Shown: positions 54,866-62,583 of the stretch, in pieces | Numbering within the stretch: position 1 is the stretch's first letter | Layout of the letters: each line of letters begins with the position of its first letter | Origin: Hypericibacter terrae | GTDB taxonomy: Bacteria; Pseudomonadota; Alphaproteobacteria; Dongiales; Dongiaceae | Assembly (NCBI RefSeq): GCF_008728855.1 | Contig: NZ_CP042906.1 | Coordinates: 62,001 to 126,000, forward strand | Direction of reading: 5' to 3' | Length of the DNA stretch: 64,000 nucleotides | The notes under the pieces: model-generated | The model's database searches: none | What the model was told of the DNA's origin: nothing | The model's input: the letters and a program-made list of their open reading frames with translations, nothing else | Made by a program: the position numbers and the translations under genes

Positions 54866-57538
54866 ATGTCGATAGACCAGGCGAATAAGTCCATCGACTC
54901 CTGTGCCGTCATAAATCGGGCATTGGGCGAGGCCATCGATTGGGTGGACGAAGTGAGGGAGACGGCGACCTCGCTCGACCGTGTCGCCGACTCGCTGGTC
55001 GAGGATCTGAGACGGTGGCGCAACAGGTGCCGGCGCCTGGGCCGCGCGGCCGCGCGGCCGCTTTCGATCGGCGTCTTTGGCATCAGCCAGGCCGGGAAGT
55101 CGTTCCTGGTGGATTCCCTGGCGCGCGGCAGCACGGGGCGGCTGGAATCCCGCATGGGCCGTGCCACGCTCGATTTCATGAAACATGTCAACCCGCCTGG
55201 CGGCGGCAAGGAGGCGACGGGCCTGGTCACGCGCTTCACGCGCGCGCCCAGCCAGGCACCCGATGACTTCCCGGTCGAGGTCGAGCTGCTCTCGGAGCCG
55301 GATGTCATCAAGGTGCTGTGGAACAGCTTCATCAACGATTTCGACCAGGAGGCCCTGGCGCCCGACCACGACCCCGCCAAGCTCGCGACATTGCTGACCC
55401 AGCTGCGCGGCCGGCGAAGGGATCATGCCGTCGCCGGCATATCGACCGACGATGTGGTCGATCTGATGGACTATTTCCAGCGCATGTCCCGGCGCTCGCA
55501 ACAGCAGTTGCGCGGCAATTATTGGCCGAGCGCCGTCGAGCTCGCCCCCTATCTCGAGCCGGCGGATCGCGCCAGGCTGTTCGGCGTCCTCTGGGGCGAC
55601 GTGCCGGCCTTGACCCGGCTCTATCTCGATCTCCAATCCGCATTGTCGTCGGTCGGGCATTGCGGCTCCCTCTTTTGCGAGCTCGCGGCCCTGGTGGAGC
55701 AGGGCGGGAATGGCGAGCTGGTTCAGGCCAAGTGCATCAACAATGTCGACATCCTGAAGCTGCTCGATGGCGACGGAGGCGACGAGATCCGGGTGCTCGC
55801 GCGGTTGGACGCCGGGATGACCTCCGAACGCCGCATCCGGCGCGGGCTGCTCGCCGGTCTCACAACGGAGTTGCGCTTCACCTTGACCGAGCGCCCGGAG
55901 GCCGATGTGCTGGAGAACGTCGATCTCCTGGATTTTCCCGGCTACCGGGGCCGGCTGCAGATCCAGGATGCCGGCGAGATCAAGAAACCCGGCGTCGAGG
56001 AGGGGGCGGGCCACGCTGCCTATGAATTGTGGCTGCGGGGCAAGGTGGGCTTCCTGTTCGAGCGATACACCGAGGATCAGGAAATGAATCTCTTGATCCT
56101 GTGCGCCCCCAGCACCAAGCAGAGCGATGTCACGACGATCGGTGCCGTGGTCGATACCTGGGTCAAGTCGACCCAGGGCGCCGATGCGGCGACACGTGCG
56201 CGGCGCGCTGCCGGGCTGCTGGTCGTAACCACGATGTGGGATCTGAAGCTCCAGCCTTCCGCCAATGAGACGCCGGAGATCCTGGAAGTCATGGCGGACA
56301 ACGTCGTGCATATGGTGCTGGAGCGATTCAGGAGCCTCGACTGGGTCGGCAACTGGGACGGCAAGCCGTTCAGCAATCTGTTCCTGGTGCGAAAGCCGGG
56401 CGTGCCCAGCATCCTGTTCGCCCAGAAGGACGGCCTGGAAATCGGGATCGCGCCGGCACAGGCGGAGCGCATCGGCAAGATCCGGAACTATTTCCTGGCA
56501 AGTCGCGAGATCGCCCGCCACGTCCTCGACCCGGAGCCGGCATGGGAAGCGATGCTGGCACCCAACGACGGCGGCATCGGTCGGGTGATCGACTATCTGC
56601 GGCGCGCAGCCGACCCGGAATATAAGCGCCAGCGCATTGCGGAGCAGATCTCGGCCCTGGCCAACGACTTGATCAAGTTGCTGTCGCCCTATTACCGGGG
56701 CGACGCGAGCTCCGATGTCGCGGCCAAGAATCGGCGCGCCGACGAGGTCATCGCGGCGATGAACAGCGACGAGTACCGGGCCGAACGCTTTCCGGAGCTC
56801 CTCAACGCCATGCTGCTGGATGCGGAGCAATGCCGCTCCAGTTATCTGCGGGTCGATTCGATGGCGCCCAACGCGCCGTCCAAGAGCAAACCGGCGGCGG
56901 GCGGTGCCTTGCTGAGACAGCTGGAGGCCAAGGGGCTGGCGGGCAAAGCCGCCGGCGACGGCATCAGGCCAGCGGCCGCCACCAGCGAGCGGGCCCGAAA
57001 GTTTGCCAACGCGGTCACGAACAGCTGGCTCGCCCAGCTGCGCGACATTCCCCGCTCGGCCGCCTATGTCCGATACCTCTCGATCAGTTCGAGGGCGGTG
57101 GAGATCCTGACCGACGAGATTCTCGCGGGCGCTCTGCGCCTCGCCATCCCCGGCAAGATCGCCGCCGCTTGCAATCTGGCCGAGGGGGTTGCCGCCAGGC
57201 GTCGGACGCAATTTGTCGATGAGCAGGCCCTTATCGCCGCACGGGTGATCTCGGACTATGTCACGCATCTCGGGACGCTGGGGGGACGGGGGCTGAACAA
57301 CCTGTTCATCGACCATCGACGCGTTTTTGCGACCGAGCCGGCTGCCGAAGGCATGCCTCAGTTCAGCGAGGAGCGGATCGGCGTGCCCCGGCTGCTTTTC
57401 ATCACGGACTGGCTGAGCGCACTGAAGCAGCTGATCGTCGACAATGCTGGATTCCAGGAAGGATCCGAAATCACGCAGGAGCAGAACCAACGGCTTGGCG
57501 AGATCATGGCTCTTGTCTCCCGTGCCGCTAGAACTTAG
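54866..57538 (+). CDS. srfC: SrfC-family protein, large dynamin-like P-loop GTPase
   Basis: 890 residues, SD AGGGAG, 13 bases after srfB. P-loop FGISQAGKS (residues 71-79) and a G3-like DLLDFPGYRGR (about 352-362) mark a GTPase; the remaining 500 residues are mostly helical, as in dynamin-like proteins. No TM helix. Full-length match in layout to SrfC. It should act with SrfB at the inner membrane through the SrfA-like proteins; this is inferred from gene order only. Confidence 0.85.
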   Translation: MSIDQANKSIDSCAVINRALGEAIDWVDEVRETATSLDRVADSLVEDLRRWRNRCRRLGRAAARPLSIGVFGISQAGKSFLVDSLARGSTGRLESRMGRATLDFMKHVNPPGGGKEATGLVTRFTRAPSQAPDDFPVEVELLSEPDVIKVLWNSFINDFDQEALAPDHDPAKLATLLTQLRGRRRDHAVAGISTDDVVDLMDYFQRMSRRSQQQLRGNYWPSAVELAPYLEPADRARLFGVLWGDVPALTRLYLDLQSALSSVGHCGSLFCELAALVEQGGNGELVQAKCINNVDILKLLDGDGGDEIRVLARLDAGMTSERRIRRGLLAGLTTELRFTLTERPEADVLENVDLLDFPGYRGRLQIQDAGEIKKPGVEEGAGHAAYELWLRGKVGFLFERYTEDQEMNLLILCAPSTKQSDVTTIGAVVDTWVKSTQGADAATRARRAAGLLVVTTMWDLKLQPSANETPEILEVMADNVVHMVLERFRSLDWVGNWDGKPFSNLFLVRKPGVPSILFAQKDGLEIGIAPAQAERIGKIRNYFLASREIARHVLDPEPAWEAMLAPNDGGIGRVIDYLRRAADPEYKRQRIAEQISALANDLIKLLSPYYRGDASSDVAAKNRRADEVIAAMNSDEYRAERFPELLNAMLLDAEQCRSSYLRVDSMAPNAPSKSKPAAGGALLRQLEAKGLAGKAAGDGIRPAAATSERARKFANAVTNSWLAQLRDIPRSAAYVRYLSISSRAVEILTDEILAGALRLAIPGKIAAACNLAEGVAARRRTQFVDEQALIAARVISDYVTHLGTLGGRGLNNLFIDHRRVFATEPAAEGMPQFSEERIGVPRLLFITDWLSALKQLIVDNAGFQEGSEITQEQNQRLGEIMALVSRAART

Positions 57539-57585
57539 GCATTTTGGGGCGGCGAAGTCAGAGAGACGGCAAGGTCGCTAGCAAA

Positions 57586-58614
57586 ATGCGCGCAGAAATC
57601 ATCGGCTCCGGGCCGGGCACGGCCATCATTCGCGTTCTGGGGAAGGGAACCCCGGCGCCGCTCGAAGCCTTTCAGATCCAGCGCAACCAGGTGCCGGATT
57701 CCTACCTGGCGCCGGACGGGGAGTGGCAGGCCTCCCCCGATCATTGGGTCAGCCTCGGTCCGGCCGATCTCCTGTCGATGGGCGAGGGATTCGAGTTCCG
57801 AATCGGTCCCGAGATCGTGGACCCGATTGTCACGACCCTGACGCGGAGTACGTTCCGGCTCAATTTGCGTGGCGGTGGAAAGCTCGCGGTTCTGGCGCTT
57901 GCCGCGGCGGGCCAGGCGCCGTTGCTGTCGTCGGGCGCGCGGGCACGGCCGGGAGTTCGTCCGCAGGAAATCCCGCGGGTGGAACCGCCTGCGCCGCCCG
58001 ACATACCGATCGTCGAGCCGCCCGAGATCCCCATTGCGCCGCCATCACGGATCGCGCCCGTCGCGCCACAATCGAGACGCGGGATGCTTCTGGCGGTCAT
58101 GGTGGCGCTGCTGGTGGTTGGGGGTGGGCTCGCCTGGTGGGTCTATCGCGATCGGGCGGGGACCGTGTCGAATGGCTCGCCGCCGGAATCTTCGAGCGAG
58201 CTGTCTCTGCGCGACGAGCTCAAGCGATTCATGGATACCAATCCGACGGCCGAGGCGCTGGTCAGCAAGGCCGACGGCATGGTGGCCGAGGGCAACAGGG
58301 AGGGAGCCCTCTACCTGTACCGGCAGGCGGTCGACAAGGGCAGCATGGAATCGGCGTTGGCGCTGGGACGGCTCTACGATCCGACCGAGCCGGCGAACAG
58401 CAACAGCACCATAGCCAATGCGGAGACGGCGTCCTATTGGTATGCCAAGGCCGCGGCGGCAAACATTGTCGAGGCGCAGCGCCGCCTCGGCATCCTGCAG
58501 ACACGCAACGGACTCAACTCCAGCAGTTTCGCCATGGGAATCGAGAATCTCAAGAAGGCGAGCGATCAGGGCGACGCCGACGCGGCAAAAAAGCTGAAGG
58601 AGCTCGGGCAATGA
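57586..58614 (+). CDS. membrane protein with N-terminal beta domain and C-terminal Sel1-like repeats
   Basis: 342 residues from ATG 57586. Residues 1-100 are beta-rich (IRVLGKGTPAPLEAF and WVSLGPADLLSMGEGFEF), of unknown family. A Pro-rich linker follows, a TM helix at about 165-187, and two or three Sel1-like repeats (EGNREGALYLYRQAV, SALALGRLYDP, YWYAKAAAANIVEAQRRLG). N-domain cytoplasmic and Sel1 periplasmic by the positive-inside rule (SRRG before the helix). A scaffold between SrfC and envelope parts is plausible. Stop overlaps the next start (ATGA). Confidence 0.65.
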   Translation: MRAEIIGSGPGTAIIRVLGKGTPAPLEAFQIQRNQVPDSYLAPDGEWQASPDHWVSLGPADLLSMGEGFEFRIGPEIVDPIVTTLTRSTFRLNLRGGGKLAVLALAAAGQAPLLSSGARARPGVRPQEIPRVEPPAPPDIPIVEPPEIPIAPPSRIAPVAPQSRRGMLLAVMVALLVVGGGLAWWVYRDRAGTVSNGSPPESSSELSLRDELKRFMDTNPTAEALVSKADGMVAEGNREGALYLYRQAVDKGSMESALALGRLYDPTEPANSNSTIANAETASYWYAKAAAANIVEAQRRLGILQTRNGLNSSSFAMGIENLKKASDQGDADAAKKLKELGQ

Positions 58615-60626
58615 TCACCAGGGTCGCAGACCACCACCGGGCAAGCCTGTCGGTCATTGTCGCGATCTTGTTCATCACAGTTTTGGTTGGCGTGGCGGGC
58701 GGCGGGCGCGATGCGCTGGCGCAGGGCAAACCGCTGCTGATCGAGGGCAAGCAGACGCTCTATCAGCGGATCCTCACCTATCCTGGCGCCTCCATCCATG
58801 CCGCGGCAGGCGATACCACCGGCACTCCCGTGCCGGCGATGAGCTCGTTCTATGTTTATGAGCGGCGGAATGTGGCCGGCGCCGACTGGCTGCTGGTGGG
58901 TGCGGCGGATGACGGCATTACCGCCGGCTGGATCGACGGTCGCCAGACAGTCGCCTGGAAGCAGCAGTTGGCCCTCGCCTTCACCAATCCGGCGCAACGA
59001 GACCGAACCTTGATCTTCCGGAATCAGCAGGACCTCGAGGCCGTGATCAACGCAGAGGATCCGGGCGCCGCCGCCGGCGCCCTGCGGCAGAGGATCGCCG
59101 GCGGATCGACGCCCGACGATTTCCCCGTCGTTGCCCAGGAGCCCGAGACCTTCATCGATATCCAGCACCAGTTCTATCTGCTGCCGATCCTGGACGCCAA
59201 GGAGACGATGACCGGCGCCGGCTATGAGATGCGCGAACTCCATCTGGCTTCGATCACGGGCGGCGTCGAGGCCGGGAAGGAACCCGCCGCCCCGTCGCTG
59301 TCGGCCCCGGATACCGACAATATGTTGCGGAATTTCAGCGCGGCTGTGGTGTTCGTGATCGATTCGACCCAGTCGATGGGTCCCTACATCGATCAGACCA
59401 AGAAGGTCGTCACCGGGATATATGACCAAATCCAGAAGCAGGACACCGGCGCCAACGTCAAATTCGGCCTTGTGGCCTTCCGCTCGAAGACCAAGGAGAA
59501 GACCGACATCGAGTACCTGACCAAGGTCTTTGTCGACCCGAGCCAAGCGACGGGCAAGGACAGCTTTCTCGAGAGCGTGAAGAAGCTCGCGCCGGCCAAC
59601 GCCTCGACTGCGCGTTTCAGCGAGGATTCCTACGCCGGTGTGGTCGCCGCCCTGAACGATATCGACTGGTCGGCGTTCGGTGGCCGCTACATCGTGCTCA
59701 TCACCGATGCCGGAGCGTTGGAGGGCAAGGACGAGTATTCCAGCACCGGGATGAACGGCGAGCAGGTGCGATTGCTCGCACAGGAACGCGGTGTTGCCAT
59801 TTACACCGTTCACCTTCTCACCCCGGAGGGCGCGAGCAATCACAAGGAAGCCGAGGCCCAATATGGCGCCCTCAGCAAGAACAGCGAGACCAGCCGGCCC
59901 CTGCTCTACCCGGTCGAGGGCGGGAATGTCGATCAGTTCGGCAAGGTCATCGGCGTTCTGTCCCAGGCGATCGTCGAGCAGGTAAAGACGGCGAACGCGG
60001 GCGGGCTGTCCCCCGCTGGGGTGCAGACCGCGCCGGCGTCGACCGACGACGCGACGCGGATCAAGTCGGATGTCGCCGCGGTCGGGTATGCCATGCAGCT
60101 CGCCTATCTGGGCCGCCTGGCCAAGACGACCACGCCGGAGTTCGTCGACGCATGGGCCTCCGACCGCGACTTTGCAAAGCCCGATGTGGCGACCATGGAT
60201 GTCCGCGTCCTGCTGACCAAACGCCAGCTCAGCGACCTGCAGCAGGTCCTGCGCACGGTTCTGGATGTCGGCAAGACCAAGCAGCTGGACCCTGCGGGAT
60301 TCTTCGACGCCATACGCTCGGCTGCCGCCACGGTCAGCCGCGATCCGACGAAGCTCAAGGATCCCAACGCCGTCAGGCTCGGCGATCTCGGCCTCCTGGA
60401 CGAGTATCTGAGCGACTTGCCCTATAAGAGCAAGGTCATGAGCATAGATCAGGGCATCTGGCAAAGCTGGTCGATCTCCGAGCAGCAATATTTCCTGGAT
60501 GAGATCGAGCGCAAGCTGGCGATGTATCAGCAGTTCAACGACGACGTGGACAGCTGGGTGAAGCTGGCGCCGAACGCACCGGCGAGCGAGGCCGTCTACC
60601 CGGTGCCGCTAGACGCTATGCCGTGA
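58611..60626 (+). CDS. vWA protein resembling the periplasmic part of T6SS kinase PpkA, without kinase
   Basis: 671 residues. N-terminal signal/anchor (about 14-38), then a region typical of the PpkA C-terminal half: LYQRILTYPGASIHA, SFYVYERRNV, WKQQLALAFTNPAQRDR and EPETFIDIQHQFYLLPIL (given in parts). The vWA domain (about 245-430) has MIDAS DSTQS and ITDAGA; a helical C-terminal domain follows. No Ser/Thr kinase domain is present. In the T6SS system PpkA senses envelope signals by this part. Start overlaps the Sel1 gene (ATGA) and its stop overlaps the ABC gene (GTGA). Confidence 0.75.
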   Translation: MITRVADHHRASLSVIVAILFITVLVGVAGGGRDALAQGKPLLIEGKQTLYQRILTYPGASIHAAAGDTTGTPVPAMSSFYVYERRNVAGADWLLVGAADDGITAGWIDGRQTVAWKQQLALAFTNPAQRDRTLIFRNQQDLEAVINAEDPGAAAGALRQRIAGGSTPDDFPVVAQEPETFIDIQHQFYLLPILDAKETMTGAGYEMRELHLASITGGVEAGKEPAAPSLSAPDTDNMLRNFSAAVVFVIDSTQSMGPYIDQTKKVVTGIYDQIQKQDTGANVKFGLVAFRSKTKEKTDIEYLTKVFVDPSQATGKDSFLESVKKLAPANASTARFSEDSYAGVVAALNDIDWSAFGGRYIVLITDAGALEGKDEYSSTGMNGEQVRLLAQERGVAIYTVHLLTPEGASNHKEAEAQYGALSKNSETSRPLLYPVEGGNVDQFGKVIGVLSQAIVEQVKTANAGGLSPAGVQTAPASTDDATRIKSDVAAVGYAMQLAYLGRLAKTTTPEFVDAWASDRDFAKPDVATMDVRVLLTKRQLSDLQQVLRTVLDVGKTKQLDPAGFFDAIRSAAATVSRDPTKLKDPNAVRLGDLGLLDEYLSDLPYKSKVMSIDQGIWQSWSISEQQYFLDEIERKLAMYQQFNDDVDSWVKLAPNAPASEAVYPVPLDAMP

Positions 60627-61369
60627 CAGCGGATTCGGCATCTTCGACCTTGCTCGAACTCGACGGACTCGTTGTCTCGCGTCGACACGGCCGATCCCGC
60701 TTCCAGCTCTCCGTCGACAGGCTGGTCCTGCTGCCCGACCGGCCGACCCTGATTCGCGGCCGCAGCGGTTCCGGAAAAAGCACCCTCATGGATGTCCTGG
60801 GGCTGGTGCTGCGCCCTGAACGCGTCGGCCGCTTTCTGTTCCGTGCCGCTGGAGAGCCGATCGACGTCGGCGCGCTGCTGGAACGCAGGGACGACCAAGC
60901 GCTGACGATGCTGAGACGGCAATATCTGGGCTACATGCCGCAGACTGGCGGTCTGCTGCCCTATCTCTCCGTGGCGGACAACATCCTGTTGCCGGCGCGT
61001 CTCGCGGACGTCGAGAAGCCCGGATATCTCGACCAGCTTTCGCGCGCCCTGGGAATTTCCCGGCTCCTGCAAATGAGCCCCAATCAATTGTCGATGGGCG
61101 AGCGGCAGAGGGTCTCGCTTGCCCGTGCTCTGGCCCATCGTCCGCGCATGATCCTCGCGGACGAGCCCACGGCCTCGCTCGATCCCGTGAGCGGGACGGC
61201 CGTCATGGAGCTGTTGCTGGATTACGCCCCATCCCAAGGAACGACGCCGATTGTCGCCACTCACGACGATCAGCTTTTGAAGCATGGCGTGGCGCAGATG
61301 CTGCGGGTCGAGGTTGACGAATCCGGTGGCGATGGCGATACCGTCGCCAGCCGCGTGGTGTCCGAATGA
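60623..61369 (+). CDS. ABC ATPase, LolD/MacB type, TagT-like
   Basis: 248 residues starting with GTG 60623 (GTGA overlap). Walker A GRSGSGKS (residues 46-53), signature LSMGERQR, Walker B MILADEP, H-loop VATHDD. Pairs with the FtsX-like permease that overlaps its end (ATGA). This layout equals TagT-TagS of T6SS loci or LolD/FtsE-type mechanotransmitters, which move signals across the membrane instead of solutes. Confidence 0.8.
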   Translation: MTADSASSTLLELDGLVVSRRHGRSRFQLSVDRLVLLPDRPTLIRGRSGSGKSTLMDVLGLVLRPERVGRFLFRAAGEPIDVGALLERRDDQALTMLRRQYLGYMPQTGGLLPYLSVADNILLPARLADVEKPGYLDQLSRALGISRLLQMSPNQLSMGERQRVSLARALAHRPRMILADEPTASLDPVSGTAVMELLLDYAPSQGTTPIVATHDDQLLKHGVAQMLRVEVDESGGDGDTVASRVVSE

Positions 61370-62583
61370 GCCGGGCGCGGGCATCGCTTCAGGTGCCGAT
61401 CCTTGCGCTCCGCGGGGCGGTGTTCGAATGGCGGCTGATCGCCTGCTACGTGTTCGGGCTCGTCGCCGTCCTGGTGCCGGTCATGCTGACGGCGGGTCTT
61501 CGCTTCGGGGTCATCAACGGCCTTGTGGAGAAGTTGAGCGAAGATCCGCGCAATCTCGAGATTGTGGTCGCCGGAAACTATCAGCTCACGCCGGAGTGGT
61601 TCTCCAAGATCGGGGAGTCGGGCTTGATCGGGTTCCTGGTGCCGACCACGCGCTCCCTGTCGGCCACCGTCAATCTGGTCACTCTGGGCGCCGAGAGGCG
61701 CATGGCGAGCGCTGTCCAACTGATACCGACGGGTCCGGGCGACCCTTTGCTTGGCCAGGATGAACCGCCGGCGGCGACCGACGAAATCGTGCTTTCCGCA
61801 TCGGTCGCGGAAGATCTGGGCGTCCGGAAGGGCGACGAGATCGGGTTGCTGGTGACGCGACGCTTGAACGGCAAGAACGAATTGAAGCAGCTGTCGATGA
61901 AGGTCGTCGCCATTGCTCCCGTGGGGCTGGTTCAGCAGGATTCGGCGTTCGTGGTGCCCGGCCTGCTGGTCGCGACCGAGGATTTCCGCGATGGGACCGT
62001 TCAGGAGCTTGCGGCGGTCGCCGGGACGGCGACGGCCGGCCGCGATTTCGCGTCCGCGCGCATCTTCGCCAGGACCATCGATGACGTCGCACCGCTGGCG
62101 GAGCTGGTCGGCCGCACCGGCCTCTCCGTCAGGACGCGCAGTCAGGATATCGCGGCGGTCAAGCTGCTCGACAGGTCGCTGGGCATCGCCTTCGCGATCA
62201 TCGCGACGGTCGGCGGGAGCGGCTATCTGCTTTCGGTCGTGGCAAGCCAGTGGGCCAATCTCGAGCGACGCCGGCGCGACCTCAGCATCCTGAGGCTCAT
62301 CGGGATAACCAAGATCGGTGTCCTGATGTTGCCGGTCATCGAAGCGGTCATGATCGCGGGGTTCGGGTTCGGGATCTCCACCCTGCTGTTCTTTGCCGGA
62401 TCTCGCATCCTCAACTGGGCTTTCGCCTCAAGCCTTCTGGCTGAAGGCGTGGTCTGCCAACTGGGTCTGGTGGAGATTGCGGCAATCGGCGCGACAACAA
62501 TTATCGTCGCCGCGATCGCCGCCGTCATTGGAGGATTCAATGTCGTTCGCATCGAACCCGGCGAAAGCCTCCGGACCCTTTAG
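61366..62583 (+). CDS. FtsX-like permease, TagS-like
   Basis: 405 residues. Four helices: about 25-45, a pair at 270-295 and 325-350, and 375-400, with a large periplasmic domain (about 50-265) after the first. The cytoplasmic coupling motif ERRRRDLSILRLIGI and end NVVRIEPGESLRTL are typical of MacB/LolE-type permeases. Its start overlaps the ATPase by four bases; the next gene starts 44 bases before its stop. Confidence 0.8.
   Translation: MSRARASLQVPILALRGAVFEWRLIACYVFGLVAVLVPVMLTAGLRFGVINGLVEKLSEDPRNLEIVVAGNYQLTPEWFSKIGESGLIGFLVPTTRSLSATVNLVTLGAERRMASAVQLIPTGPGDPLLGQDEPPAATDEIVLSASVAEDLGVRKGDEIGLLVTRRLNGKNELKQLSMKVVAIAPVGLVQQDSAFVVPGLLVATEDFRDGTVQELAAVAGTATAGRDFASARIFARTIDDVAPLAELVGRTGLSVRTRSQDIAAVKLLDRSLGIAFAIIATVGGSGYLLSVVASQWANLERRRRDLSILRLIGITKIGVLMLPVIEAVMIAGFGFGISTLLFFAGSRILNWAFASSLLAEGVVCQLGLVEIAAIGATTIIVAAIAAVIGGFNVVRIEPGESLRTL

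Noticed and set aside
54782-57490. 902-codon open frame on the - strand
   Set aside because: Antisense to srfC, which has a P-loop and SD; the - frame has no recognisable domain.
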